The translations under genes and the position numbers were made by a program. The notes beneath the pieces were generated by a model. That model did not search any database and had not been told where the DNA came from. It saw only the letters and a program-made list of their open reading frames with translations. Positions 26,579 to 35,435 of a stretch of 64,000 bases of DNA are shown here, piece after piece. Origin of the DNA: Marivibrio halodurans (GTDB lineage Bacteria > Pseudomonadota > Alphaproteobacteria > UBA8366 > Aestuariispiraceae); assembly GCF_017963645.1 (NCBI RefSeq), contig NZ_JAGMWN010000003.1, positions 422,236-486,235 on the forward strand. The letters run 5' to 3'. Position 1 is the stretch's first letter. Each line of letters opens with the position of its first letter.

Positions 26579-27346
26579 ATGAGCGCATCCAACGACCCGC
26601 GCGAGGTTGTCGTCATCACCGGCGCGTCCGGCGGCATCGGCGCGGCCAGCGCGCGGTGCATGGCGCGGCCGGGCATCGCCTTCATGCTGCATTACGCGAA
26701 CCGATCCGACCGCGCCGATGCGCTGGCGGAGGAATTGCGCGCCGCGGGCGCCGAGGCCGGGACCATGCGCGGCGACATGCGCGAGGAGGCGGATATCGTC
26801 GGCCTGTTCGAGGGCGCCGCCGAGCGCTTCGGCCATGTCACCGGCGCCATTTTGAGCGCGGGCACCGATCATCCGAAATATGCGCTGGAAGACCTGCCGG
26901 CGGACGAAATCCACCGCGTCCTGACCCTCAACAGCGCCGCCCTCATCCTCGGCGCGCGCGAGGCCGTGCGGCGCATGCCGGAGACCGGCAACCGGTCGAT
27001 CGTCAATGTCTCATCGCTCGCCGGCGGGACAGGCGGCCGGCCGGGCAAGAGCCTCTATGCCGCGAGCAAGGGGGCGGTCGACATCTTCACGCAAGGGGTC
27101 GCGCGGGAACTGGCGCCACGCGGCATCCGTATCAATTCCGTGCGCCCCGGCATGACGGAGACCGACATGATCGGCCCCGCCGTCGATACGCCCGAGAAGG
27201 CGGCCGCCGCGCGCGCGACCATCCCGATGCAGCGTTTCGGCAAGCCGGAGGAGATCGGCGAGACCGTCGCCTTCCTGATGTCGTCGAAGGCGTCCTTCGT
27301 GACCGGCGCCGTGATCGATATCGCCGGTGGCGGCTTCGCGATCTGA
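26579..27346 (+). CDS. Short-chain dehydrogenase/reductase (second)
   Basis: The 255-residue protein has TGASGGIG near residue 15, the catalytic Ser in VNVSSLAGG and Tyr in LYAASKGAVD, and the FabG-like ending VTGAVIDIAGGGFAI. GGGGAGGAG stands before the ATG. It belongs to the plus-strand CoA ligase operon (28 bases after the hydrolase). Compared with true FabG, the first half after the cofactor motif is more divergent, so a catabolic hydroxyacyl or alcohol dehydrogenase role fits better. Confidence 0.88.
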   Translation: MSASNDPREVVVITGASGGIGAASARCMARPGIAFMLHYANRSDRADALAEELRAAGAEAGTMRGDMREEADIVGLFEGAAERFGHVTGAILSAGTDHPKYALEDLPADEIHRVLTLNSAALILGAREAVRRMPETGNRSIVNVSSLAGGTGGRPGKSLYAASKGAVDIFTQGVARELAPRGIRINSVRPGMTETDMIGPAVDTPEKAAAARATIPMQRFGKPEEIGETVAFLMSSKASFVTGAVIDIAGGGFAI

Positions 27347-27394
27347 AGAACCGCGCGTTCTTGATCATTTGAAATTGGGCGAGGAGAGGACGGA

Positions 27395-28132
27395 ATGGTG
27401 GAGACGGGAGTCTTGCAAGGTAAGACCGTGGTGCTGACCGGCGCGGCCGGCGGCATCGGACGGGTGATCGCCCGAATGGTGGCGGATCGAGGGGGCCGCT
27501 TGGTGCTGATCGATCCGAACGAGGCGGGAGCGCGCGAACTGTCGGATAGCCTGCCGGGCGGCCCGCATCCGGTCGTCGCCTCGATCCTGGAGAGCCCGGA
27601 GGCCTGCGAGGCGGCGCTCACCGCCGTCGATGGGCCGATTCACGCGCTGATCCACATGGCGGGACTTTTCGAACGGCATGAATTGACACCCGACGCGCGA
27701 CCGATCTACGACCGCGCCATCGCCTCCAACCTGACGAACGGATTCGATCTGGCCATGGCCTTGATGGAACGCTTGCCGACGGAGGAGCCGATCCGGATGG
27801 TGTTCGCGAGTTCGCTGGCCTTCCGCCGCGGCAGCACCGGACGCGTCGCCTATTCCGCCGCCAAGGGCGGGGTCGTGGGGCTGGTGCGCGGCCTGGCGCG
27901 CAATCTCGGACCTCGCGCGCTCGTCAACGGCATCGCGCCGGGCGTGATCGAGACACCAATGATCAAGGAGATCGCCGCGGAGCGGGGCGATTCCATGCGT
28001 GCGGAAATTCCGCTCCAGCGCCTTGGAAAGCCGGAGGAAGTGGCGAATGTCGCGCTGTTTCTGATCGGCCCGGACTCAACCTATATTACCGGTCAGATCA
28101 TCAATGTGGACGGGGGATTGATAAGTAGTTGA
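27395..28132 (+). CDS. Short-chain dehydrogenase/reductase (third)
   Basis: The 245-residue protein has TGAAGGIG, the catalytic Ser in VFASSLAF, Tyr-x3-Lys in AYSAAKGG and the C-terminal YITGQIINVDGG. GAGGAGAGGA precedes the ATG. It is followed directly by the LacI gene, whose longest possible frame overlaps its stop codon. Two dehydrogenases in tandem may act on successive or stereo-different hydroxyl groups of one CoA ester. Confidence 0.88.
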   Translation: MVETGVLQGKTVVLTGAAGGIGRVIARMVADRGGRLVLIDPNEAGARELSDSLPGGPHPVVASILESPEACEAALTAVDGPIHALIHMAGLFERHELTPDARPIYDRAIASNLTNGFDLAMALMERLPTEEPIRMVFASSLAFRRGSTGRVAYSAAKGGVVGLVRGLARNLGPRALVNGIAPGVIETPMIKEIAAERGDSMRAEIPLQRLGKPEEVANVALFLIGPDSTYITGQIINVDGGLISS

Positions 28133-28191
28133 GGGTCCGCCCCTCACCCTCACCCGATCCGGCACGCATCAAGAAGGCATATTCAGGACAA

Positions 28192-29265
28192 ATGGCCCCT
28201 AGCGAATCCGATCAGACGCCGTCCGAGGAACGGACCCGGCGCTCCCGCCGCAAGCAGGGCGAACAGGCCCGCATGACCGAGGTGGCGGAACGCGCCGGCG
28301 TCTCCGTCATGTCGGTTTCCCGCACCATCCGCGACCCTGAGCGCGTCTCCCGCAAGATCCGGGAACGCGTCGAGAAGGCGATGCGCGAGACCGGCTATAT
28401 CCCGAACGCGCTGGCGAGTTCGCTCGCCTCCAACCGCACGCGGGTAGCGGCGGTGATCGTGCCCTTCATCAACGCCTCCTTCGGCGACACGATCCACGGC
28501 ATCACCGACGTCCTGGAGGAAGCAGGATACGAGCTTCTGATCGGCCAAATCCATCATGCGGTGGAACGCGAGGAACGGCTGGTCGAGGCCTTTCTGAGCC
28601 GGCGGGTCGATTGTCTGGTACTGACCGGCTGCACCCATAGCGAGACGACGATCGAGCGTCTGCGCAACGGCCGCATCCCGGTGGTCGAGACCTGGAACCT
28701 CGCCGAGGACCCGATCGACAGCGTCGTCGGCTTTTCCAATTACGAGGCCGGGCGGGCCATGACCCGCTATCTGATCGGCAAGGGGCGCAAGCGAATCGCC
28801 TATCTCGGCGCGCCGACGGAGGGGAACGACCGCGCGCGCGACCGCGAGCGGGGCTATATCGACGCGATGGAGGAGGCCGGCCTGCCGCATGACCGAAAGG
28901 TCCGGGCCTACCGCCCCCTCGCCCTGCGCGAGGGCGCCGACGGCTGCCAGGAACTTCTGGAGCGCGCGCCGGATATCGACGCGCTCTTCGCGGCGAGCGA
29001 CACGCTGGCCGTCGGCGCGCTTTTCCATTGCGTGAAACGGGGGCTTTCGATCCCCGACGATATCGCCGTCGCCGGTTTCGACGACGCCGATATCGCGGCC
29101 GTGATCCACCCGAGCCTGACCACCGTTCGCGTCCCGCGCTACGAGATCGGCCGGCGCGCCGCCATGCTGCTGGCCCAGCGGCTCGACGGTGTCGACGGGG
29201 AGGACGATTACGTCCAGCGTACCGTGGATGTCGGCTTCGAGATCATCATCCGCGATAGCGCCTGA
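28192..29265 (+). CDS. LacI-family repressor, probable regulator of the catabolic island
   Basis: The 357-residue protein has an N-terminal helix-turn-helix (TEVAERAGVSVMSVSRTI), the hinge region and a periplasmic-binding-protein-like effector domain (VAAVIVPFINASFGDTI..., AVAGFDDADIAA), close in pattern to GntR-type gluconate repressors. An Arg-rich stretch of ~25 residues precedes the DNA-binding domain. I chose the ATG at 28192 (AGGA just upstream); a TTG at 28129 overlapping the dehydrogenase stop would add 21 residues. Its likely targets are the four GTTAGCGCTAAC-like sites at 17948, 18105, 23925 and 24047. The effector would be the imported acid or its first product. Confidence 0.9.
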   Translation: MAPSESDQTPSEERTRRSRRKQGEQARMTEVAERAGVSVMSVSRTIRDPERVSRKIRERVEKAMRETGYIPNALASSLASNRTRVAAVIVPFINASFGDTIHGITDVLEEAGYELLIGQIHHAVEREERLVEAFLSRRVDCLVLTGCTHSETTIERLRNGRIPVVETWNLAEDPIDSVVGFSNYEAGRAMTRYLIGKGRKRIAYLGAPTEGNDRARDRERGYIDAMEEAGLPHDRKVRAYRPLALREGADGCQELLERAPDIDALFAASDTLAVGALFHCVKRGLSIPDDIAVAGFDDADIAAVIHPSLTTVRVPRYEIGRRAAMLLAQRLDGVDGEDDYVQRTVDVGFEIIIRDSA

Positions 29266-29323
29266 CGCCCTCCGGAAGGCGATGGAGACGGGACGGCCGG
29301 CCCTACCCCTCGGCGCGGCCGGT

Positions 29324-30313
29324 CTATCCCTCCCGATTGGGATGGATCAGCACCTTGCCGGCGCGCGCGCCCCGATTGGCATGCGCCAGCGCCTCGCCCA
29401 ATCGATCGAAGGAATAGCGCGCCTCCACCGGCGCGTGAATCGTCCCATCCCGTAAATTGCCCATCAGGCCGCCGAAGAAGGTCTGCAATTCAGCGGGGGC
29501 GAGTTGCCCCAGCAACCGCGCGAGCCAGAAACCGGTCAACTGGACGCCGCCGAAGATCAGGCGCCCGGCGGCGATCCGGCAAGGCTCCCCCGACATCAAC
29601 CCGTAATTAACGATCGTCCCACCATCCGCCATACCGCCCGCCATGCGATCCACCAGATCGCCCGCCACCGCATCGAAGGCAAGGCGCACCGGCTCTCCGT
29701 CGACTGCGTCGCGAACCCGGTCGGCCAGATCCGGCCCATCCACCAGAACGACATCCGCGCCCAAGTTTTTCAGCGGGGCCACCAGCGCGTCGCGCCGAAC
29801 GATATTGACCGTGCGCACGCCCGCCCGCGCCGCCATGCGGATAACATTATGTCCGACCCCGCTATTGGCGGCGTTCTGCATCACCCAATCGCCAGCCGCG
29901 AGATCGACGAAATCGCGCAGCAGGCGCGCGGCCGTGGCGCCGTTCACCTTCAGCATGGCGGCTTGCTCGGGGTCCACGTCGTCCGGCAGGCGCACGAAGC
30001 TTTCCGCCGGTCCCAGAACGGCCTGGGCCCAATTGGCACGGCCGAGGCACATCACGCGATCGCCCGGCTTCAGGGATGAGACCCCGGCGCCGACCGCCTC
30101 GACGCACCCGACCCCCTCGATGCCGAGCGGACAGGGCGTCTCCGGCGTCGCGGCATAGCGCCCTTCGATCAACAGCAGATCAGCGGGGTTGATCGGGCAG
30201 ACCTCCATCCGCACCAGCGCCTCCCCCGACCCGGGCGGGGACGGGTCCGGGCGTTCGACCAGCGCGACGACATCCTCCGGCGGCCCGATCCGGGCCAACT
30301 CCGCGATCAGCAT
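29324..30313 (-). CDS. Zinc-independent MDR oxidoreductase, trans-2-enoyl-CoA reductase-like
   Basis: The 329-residue medium-chain dehydrogenase/reductase has NPADLLLIEGRY, GIEGVGCVEAVG, the nucleotide site region NAANSGVGHNVIRMA and AFDAVAGDL. The absence of the catalytic zinc-ligand set, together with the NPAD and NSGVG patterns, fits the quinone reductase/mitochondrial enoyl reductase branch, which reduces C=C bonds with NADPH. GGAGGGGAACC precedes the ATG. It is the last gene of the minus-strand operon with the fumarase and dehydrogenase subunits, 49 bases after the fumarase beta gene. Confidence 0.85.
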   Translation of the reverse strand: MLIAELARIGPPEDVVALVERPDPSPPGSGEALVRMEVCPINPADLLLIEGRYAATPETPCPLGIEGVGCVEAVGAGVSSLKPGDRVMCLGRANWAQAVLGPAESFVRLPDDVDPEQAAMLKVNGATAARLLRDFVDLAAGDWVMQNAANSGVGHNVIRMAARAGVRTVNIVRRDALVAPLKNLGADVVLVDGPDLADRVRDAVDGEPVRLAFDAVAGDLVDRMAGGMADGGTIVNYGLMSGEPCRIAAGRLIFGGVQLTGFWLARLLGQLAPAELQTFFGGLMGNLRDGTIHAPVEARYSFDRLGEALAHANRGARAGKVLIHPNREG

Positions 30314-30362
30314 GGTTCCCCTCCAGCACTATCGGCACCGTCCGGCGGCGCGACAACCGAGC

Positions 30363-31043
30363 CTACACGACTTCGTCGCTGCGGTCGTCGGTTTCGCCAT
30401 AGCGGCGCAGGATCGCCGGTTTGCTGCCTTCATAGAGCTTCGGGAGACCTTCCGCGATCTGCTTGTTGGTCCGCTCGAACAGGCTGTTGCCTTCCAGATC
30501 GCTTTCCACCAGGAAGGGACCGAACTTCTCGACCTCGAAAACCCACATCGCCTGGGCCAGCCCCAGCTCCTCGATCCAATGGGCCGCGCGCACGCGCTTG
30601 ATCCCCCGGCCGAGAAGCGCCCCGGTGCCGTAGCCGACGGTCGTCAGATAGATCGCCCCGTTCGGCGCGAAGACGTCCCGGTAGCTGCTGGCCTTCATGC
30701 CGCCCTTGCCGATGATCGCCTTGGCGCCGGTCAGTTCGAACCATTGATGCAGCCATTTATCGAACCGGAAGGAGGCGGTCGCCGACAGCGCGCCGACGCG
30801 ATATCCCCCCTCCCCGTCCGGCGCGGCGGCGGGCGAGCAATGGAAGTTGATATTGCCCAATTCCGACAAGGGGGCCGGCAGGTCGTGTCCCTGTTCCAGC
30901 ACCTTCTTGTAGACGCCTTCGCGGCCGGTATAGACCAGCCCGTCGAGATAGACGACATCGCCCAATCGCAGGCCGGCGACGTCCTCGGCGCTCAGCGGTG
31001 TCTTCAGGCGGACTTTGCGGAGCTTATCGGCGCGTTCGCCCAT
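30363..31043 (-). CDS. Class I fumarase-type hydro-lyase, beta subunit
   Basis: The 226-residue protein corresponds to the C-terminal half of class I fumarase or the beta subunit of tartrate dehydratase (TPLSAEDVAGLRLGD, GALSATASFRFDKW, IGKGGM, KFGPFLVESD). With the alpha subunit it hydrates fumarate or an analogue such as mesaconate or tartrate. The ATG at 31043 has GGGAGAG upstream and lies inside the end of the alpha gene (40-base overlap). A longer open frame starting at 31211 runs within alpha and is not used. Confidence 0.88.
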   Translation of the reverse strand: MGERADKLRKVRLKTPLSAEDVAGLRLGDVVYLDGLVYTGREGVYKKVLEQGHDLPAPLSELGNINFHCSPAAAPDGEGGYRVGALSATASFRFDKWLHQWFELTGAKAIIGKGGMKASSYRDVFAPNGAIYLTTVGYGTGALLGRGIKRVRAAHWIEELGLAQAMWVFEVEKFGPFLVESDLEGNSLFERTNKQIAEGLPKLYEGSKPAILRRYGETDDRSDEVV

Positions 31044-31969
31044 TCCACGCTCTCCCGTCTCGAATAAGGGGTGAACCAGGCCGGATCGGTGCGGTACTCG
31101 ACCCGCCCGTCGGCATGAAGGCGCGCCGTCGCGCGGCGCGAGCTCAGACAAAAGGCATGCACGCTCATCGGCATGCCGCCGGTGTGGCAATACCCGCACT
31201 CGATATGGCAATCGACCACCATGGAGGACCCGACGAAGCCCATCGCGCCCATGCCGATGGAGTTGCCGAGTTCGATCAACTCCTCCTCCAACTCCGCCAC
31301 CTTGGGGTCGGGGTTGCGGTCGCCGACGGTCCGCAGGCAGGCCGCCTGCTTGCCCAGCACCATGGTCGTATCCTTCGACCCGCCGAGACCGACGCCGATG
31401 ATGGCCGGCTGGCAGGCGAGCCCGCGTTTGCCGAAGGAGATCAGGGTGTCGAGAAAGAACCGCTTGATGCCGTCGATGCCGTCGCCCGGAAACAGCATGC
31501 GATAGTCGGTACCGAACAGACCGCCCTTATGGACCGTGGTGATATCGATCCAATCGGCATCCGGCTCGAAGCTGTACTCGATCTCCGGTGCGTTGAGGCC
31601 GACATTGTTGTTGTGATCCGTGCGCCAGAGGGGATGCACGCGGTTGGGGCGCAGCGGCACGCTCGTCGTCGCCTCCGCCGTCGCGCCGCGCAGCAGCGCC
31701 TCCAGCTTGATCGGCCCGCCCTCGATCCGGGCCTCGTTGCCCATCTTGACGTACCAGCGGGGTACGCCGGTATCGGCGCACATGGCGCGGCGATCCTCCT
31801 TGGCGGCGTCGTAGTTCTCCAGCATCGCCTCCAACACGAAGGCCGACAGATCGCCGGTCTCCTTGTCGGCGACGCGCCGCAATCCCGAGAGATAGTCGTC
31901 GGGAATCTCGATGGCCGCCTTCTCCATCAGGCGGAGGGCGGTTTCCTGAATGCTGTCCGATGCGATCAT
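31004..31969 (-). CDS. Class I fumarase-type hydro-lyase, alpha (iron-sulfur) subunit
   Basis: The 321-residue protein is the N-terminal half of a class I fumarase/tartrate dehydratase. The Cys residues expected to hold the labile [4Fe-4S] cluster are in MCADTGVP, in ECGYCHTGGMP and in the region before it. Conserved segments LRPNRVHPLWRTDHNNN and GVGLGGSKDTTM are present. GGAAGGG is seven bases before the ATG at 31969. It follows the flavoprotein gene by 45 bases, so hydration and succinate/fumarate-type redox chemistry are encoded together. Confidence 0.9.
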   Translation of the reverse strand: MIASDSIQETALRLMEKAAIEIPDDYLSGLRRVADKETGDLSAFVLEAMLENYDAAKEDRRAMCADTGVPRWYVKMGNEARIEGGPIKLEALLRGATAEATTSVPLRPNRVHPLWRTDHNNNVGLNAPEIEYSFEPDADWIDITTVHKGGLFGTDYRMLFPGDGIDGIKRFFLDTLISFGKRGLACQPAIIGVGLGGSKDTTMVLGKQAACLRTVGDRNPDPKVAELEEELIELGNSIGMGAMGFVGSSMVVDCHIECGYCHTGGMPMSVHAFCLSSRRATARLHADGRVEYRTDPAWFTPYSRRESVEWANAPISSAKSA

Positions 31970-32014
31970 TGCAAATCCCTTCCGGCGGCGGGGCGCGATT
32001 TCCACGCCAAGCGA

Positions 32015-33736
32015 CTAGGCCGCCTCGATCAGGCTTTCGCCGGGGCTGACGATGCTGAAGACGACCGGGTCGTGCCGGGCTTCAAGCTTGCCATCCACCT
32101 CGCGAACCACGGTGAAGGTCGATGTCTCCAGGTCTCCCGTCTCCGGGAAGTCCTCGCGATAATGCGCGCCGCGCGAATCCTCGCGGATCTGGGCGGCCCG
32201 CGCGATCACCTGGGATATCTCGACCAGGCTGCGCAGATTGAGCCAATCGTGCCAGGTGAGGTTGAAGGCACGCTTCTCCGGCCCCGCGCCGGTGGCCATC
32301 AACTCCTCCCCCAGCGCGTCGAGCGAGGCAACCCCGCGCGCCAGACGGTCGGCATCGCGCATGACGCCGACATCGTCCCACATGTTATCCATCAGCCGGT
32401 CGCGCAGATCACCGACATTGGCGCCGCTGCGCCCGAAGGGTTCCCGCGCGCGGGCCAATTCGGCCTCGATCACGGTTTCGTCCGGGTCGGCGGCGAAGGG
32501 CATGGTCTCGCACAGCGCGGCCATCCGCTCGCCCGCGATACCGCCATAGACGGTGGAGTTAGCGACCCCGTTCCCGCCGAGACGATTGGCGCCATGCACG
32601 CCGCCCGCATCCTCGCCCGCGACGAAGAGGCCCGGAATGGCCGTGCGGCAATCCGTATCGACCACCACGCCGCCCATGAAGTAATGCGCGGTCGGCACCA
32701 CCTCGACCAGCCCGCCGGCGAGGTCGAAGCCGCAGTCGCGGCATCGCTCGACCATGCCCTTGAAGGTCTTGCGCACATGCTCGGGGCCCAGATGGCTCAT
32801 CGAGACATGGACGCCGCCATTGGGTGTCGTCCGTCCGGCGCGCATCTCCGAGAAGATGGAGCGGCTGACGACGTCGCGCGTCGCGCGCTCGGCCTTGGGG
32901 TCGTAGTTCTCCATGAACCGCTCCCCCTCACCGTTCAGCAGATGGCCGCCGGCCCCGCGCAGCCCCTCCTCCAGCACCGTGCCGGTCATCCGCGTATCCG
33001 GCCCGGCCAGCAGGCCCGTCGGGTGGAACTGCACCATCTCCATGTCGCGCAGATCGAGGCCGAGACGCAGCGCCATCGCCAGCCCGTCCATCGTCTTGTC
33101 GCCCGACGGCGTGTGATAGCGGTACATGGTCGGGCCGCCGCCGGTGGCCAGCAGCACCGCCTTCGCCTTGACGAAGCGGAAGTCGCCCGTGCGTACATCG
33201 ACCATCAACGCGCCCGAGATGCCGGAGCCGTCGGCCGCCGGAATCAGACCCAGCACGCGATGCTCCTCCAGCGCTTTCAGCCCCAGCGTCAGGGCCTGCT
33301 CCATCAGGCGGCTGATGATCTCGATCCCGGTCAAATCGCCCTTATGGACCGTGCGGTCGAAGGTCTGGCCCGCGAAGGCCTTGTGATGCAGGGAGCCGTC
33401 GGGATTGCGGTCGAAGAAGCAGCCGAGCTCGTTCTCCAACTCCCGCACGCGGGTCACCGCCGTCTCGCACAGCGTCCAGGCCAGATCCTGATTCGGAATC
33501 CACTTGCCGCCGTTGATCGTGTCCATGAAGTGCCGCTCCACCGAATCCCCGGGGGAGAGCGCGACATTGTACCCACCCTGCACCATGCGGGTGCAGCCGC
33601 ATTTGCCGAGCAAGCCCTTGACCGCGACCGTGATGTCCAGCGTCGGGCAGGATTGCGCGGCGTGAAGCGCCGCCATCAGCCCGGCGCCGCCGCTGCCGAT
33701 GATCAGAATGTCCGTTTCGGACCGGTGGAGATGCAT
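32015..33736 (-). CDS. Succinate dehydrogenase/fumarate reductase-type flavoprotein without the FAD-linking histidine
   Basis: The 573-residue flavoprotein has the FAD motif GSGGAGLMAA (residues 14-23) and substrate-site segments MVQFHPTGLL, EEGLRGAGGHLL, TAHYFMGGV and GANRLGGNGVANS. Where SdhA/FrdA carry the His that binds FAD covalently (SHT before QGG), this protein has GCT, with Cys at residue 48. FAD should therefore be non-covalent, as in L-aspartate oxidase-like relatives. It is encoded with an iron-sulfur subunit and two membrane anchors, so it is a quinone-linked complex. It may oxidise succinate or a substituted succinate, or reduce fumarate. Confidence 0.9.
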   Translation of the reverse strand: MHLHRSETDILIIGSGGAGLMAALHAAQSCPTLDITVAVKGLLGKCGCTRMVQGGYNVALSPGDSVERHFMDTINGGKWIPNQDLAWTLCETAVTRVRELENELGCFFDRNPDGSLHHKAFAGQTFDRTVHKGDLTGIEIISRLMEQALTLGLKALEEHRVLGLIPAADGSGISGALMVDVRTGDFRFVKAKAVLLATGGGPTMYRYHTPSGDKTMDGLAMALRLGLDLRDMEMVQFHPTGLLAGPDTRMTGTVLEEGLRGAGGHLLNGEGERFMENYDPKAERATRDVVSRSIFSEMRAGRTTPNGGVHVSMSHLGPEHVRKTFKGMVERCRDCGFDLAGGLVEVVPTAHYFMGGVVVDTDCRTAIPGLFVAGEDAGGVHGANRLGGNGVANSTVYGGIAGERMAALCETMPFAADPDETVIEAELARAREPFGRSGANVGDLRDRLMDNMWDDVGVMRDADRLARGVASLDALGEELMATGAGPEKRAFNLTWHDWLNLRSLVEISQVIARAAQIREDSRGAHYREDFPETGDLETSTFTVVREVDGKLEARHDPVVFSIVSPGESLIEAA

Positions 33737-33751
33737 CGCCTTATCCTTCCC

Positions 33752-34111
33752 TCACCACGCCACGCCGAGGAACAGCAGGGCACCGGCCAGGGCCGCGCCC
33801 GCCGCCAGCGCGGCCATGTTCTTCTGCCAGGACCGCCACGCCAGCAGTTCGAGCGCGAGCAGGCGAAGTCCGCCCGCCAGATGCACCGCCAACAACAGGA
33901 ACAGCCCCGTCTCCGCCAGCTTCACCAGCGGATTCTCCGTCCAGGCGAGGAAACCGTCGAGCGTCGCATCGCCCTTGATCGCGAAGCCGAGTACCAGGAA
34001 ATGGAACGGCAGGAACAATGCCAGCAACACGCCGGAGACGCGATGCATCAGAAAGGCCCACCACAGCACCTGGCGGCGATGTGGTGCGCCGACCGTGCGG
34101 ACCATGCTCAT
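33752..34111 (-). CDS. Succinate dehydrogenase-type cytochrome b membrane anchor (SdhC-like)
   Basis: The 119-residue protein has three membrane segments and the SdhC signature HRVSGVLLALFLPFHF with His residues that may bind haem, then HLAGGLRLLALE. It anchors the flavoprotein/iron-sulfur dimer and hands electrons to quinone. The start at 34111 overlaps the stop of the other anchor gene (ATGA). A longer frame reading up to 34837 is open only because of GC bias and lies over the two upstream genes. Confidence 0.85.
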   Translation of the reverse strand: MSMVRTVGAPHRRQVLWWAFLMHRVSGVLLALFLPFHFLVLGFAIKGDATLDGFLAWTENPLVKLAETGLFLLLAVHLAGGLRLLALELLAWRSWQKNMAALAAGAALAGALLFLGVAW

Positions 34112-34443
34112 ATCACCGCCCCCACGGCCCGGAAGCCCAACAGGATCAACAACAGCCCGACCGCCGCGACGGTCCAATTGGCGAGCGGCCCGCGAAAACC
34201 GAGCCACTCGGCCGCGACCATCCGCAACCCCAGGGCCGCATGGATGCCGGCGGCCAGCACGAACAGGCCGTAGAAGGCCGCCCAGAAGATATTGCCGCTC
34301 GTCCGGCTCAGGATCTCCTCGGCGCTGAGGCCTCCCTGGATCGCGATGATGATGGTGATCAGATGACCGATCACCAGCGGCGCCATGATCAGCGCCGTCA
34401 ACCGCTGCGCGGCATAGAGATAGGCTTCGCGACGCGCGTTCAT
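34108..34443 (-). CDS. Second membrane anchor of the dehydrogenase complex
   Basis: The 111-residue hydrophobic protein has three predicted membrane helices. QRLTALIMAPLVIGHL near the N-terminus and GIHAALGLRMVAAEW in the last third have His residues placed like haem or quinone ligands of SdhC/SdhD and FrdC-type anchors. It starts three bases after the iron-sulfur gene. Two anchors of this kind imply a diheme or monoheme b-type complex; which of the two binds the haem cannot be decided here. Confidence 0.82.
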   Translation of the reverse strand: MNARREAYLYAAQRLTALIMAPLVIGHLITIIIAIQGGLSAEEILSRTSGNIFWAAFYGLFVLAAGIHAALGLRMVAAEWLGFRGPLANWTVAAVGLLLILLGFRAVGAVI

Positions 34444-34446
34444 GAT

Positions 34447-35181
34447 CTACACCGTCCCCTTCAGCGCCGCGCGGAACAGCGCGCGCTTCAATCCCGCGAT
34501 CCCACCCGAGGGGTCGAGCCCCTGCGGACAATGGGCGGTGCACCCGGCCTGACTGTGGCAAAGATGGCAACCGCCCTCCCCGCCGATGGCGGCCAGCCGG
34601 TCGTCGCGCGCGACGTCGCGCCGGTCGTTGTGCAACGCCCAGACACGGTTGAGGGCCGCAGGCCCCAGGTAATCCGGGTTCCAGCGCACGGAATCGCAGG
34701 CCGCGTAGCAGATGCCGCAATTGATGCATTCGATCGCGGCGTCGGCTTCCTTGCGCTCCGGCTCGTCCGGACGGACCTCGGCGATCGGATCGTCGCGCGT
34801 CTCGCCGCCCTGGAAGGCACCGTTCGCGCGTTTCCACTTCTCGAAGAAAGGGGCCATGTCGGCCGCCAGATCGCGAACCACCGGCAAATTATCCAGGGGC
34901 GCGATGGTCAGCCGCCCGTTCCGTGCGACCTTGTCCACATGCGTCCGGCAGGTCCAGCGTGGCCGGCCATTGACCGTCATCGCGCACGATCCGCACATCC
35001 CGACCCGGCAGGCGAACCGATAGGCCAGGTCCGGGGCGATATTGCGCTGAATCCAGGTTACGACGTCGAGCACCGTCTGGCTCGCCCGATGGGGCACCGA
35101 ATACTCGACATACTCTCCGCCGTCCGCATCGCCGCGCCAAACGCCGACGCTCAGCGTGGCGTCCTTATCGTCGCCGGCCAT
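34447..35181 (-). CDS. Succinate dehydrogenase/fumarate reductase-type iron-sulfur subunit
   Basis: The 244-residue protein has the [2Fe-2S] ligands in CRVGMCGSC with a later Cys in RPRWTC, and the [4Fe-4S] and [3Fe-4S] ligands in CINCGICYAAC and CHLCHSQAGCTAHCPQGLDP. I chose the ATG at 35181 because GGAGGAAACATG gives an ideal ribosome-binding site; the frame is open 42 codons further to 35307, but that part is low-complexity and has no ribosome-binding site. It opens the operon that continues with anchors, flavoprotein, fumarase and the MDR enzyme. Confidence 0.92.
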   Translation of the reverse strand: MAGDDKDATLSVGVWRGDADGGEYVEYSVPHRASQTVLDVVTWIQRNIAPDLAYRFACRVGMCGSCAMTVNGRPRWTCRTHVDKVARNGRLTIAPLDNLPVVRDLAADMAPFFEKWKRANGAFQGGETRDDPIAEVRPDEPERKEADAAIECINCGICYAACDSVRWNPDYLGPAALNRVWALHNDRRDVARDDRLAAIGGEGGCHLCHSQAGCTAHCPQGLDPSGGIAGLKRALFRAALKGTV

Positions 35182-35435
35182 GTTTCCTCCGCCGATGTTT
35201 CCTCCCACCGTCACGCGCGCGTCCGACGCGGGTGTGACGGCGGCCCATGCCGTCGGATCTTCTGTCCGATCGGCCGGATCCGGGTCGCGTTCGCTCATGG
35301 GGCGCACGATAGCGGCGACATTTTCTTTAGTCCCAGGCGATCTATGAAAGGACTTCTTCAGAAAATCTAAAGATAAGAGGCCGGGCGACGCGCACCGATA
35401 CCGGGAAACAGCCCCCTTTCCGGAGACCGTCCACG

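Noticed and set aside
22545..28132. Assigning the catabolic short-chain dehydrogenases as fabG copies
   Set aside because: They share the fold but lie with a CoA ligase and transporter genes; the true fabG is at 4384 with fabD and acpP.
30998..34273. A 1091-codon open frame on the plus strand opposite the dehydrogenase/fumarase operon
   Set aside because: It is a mirror of high-GC codon use; the minus strand has well-known families with ribosome-binding sites, and the plus frame has no recognisable domain.
33752..34837. A 361-codon frame extending the SdhC-like gene upstream
   Set aside because: Only its last 119 codons match the family; the rest overlaps two well-supported genes in another frame.
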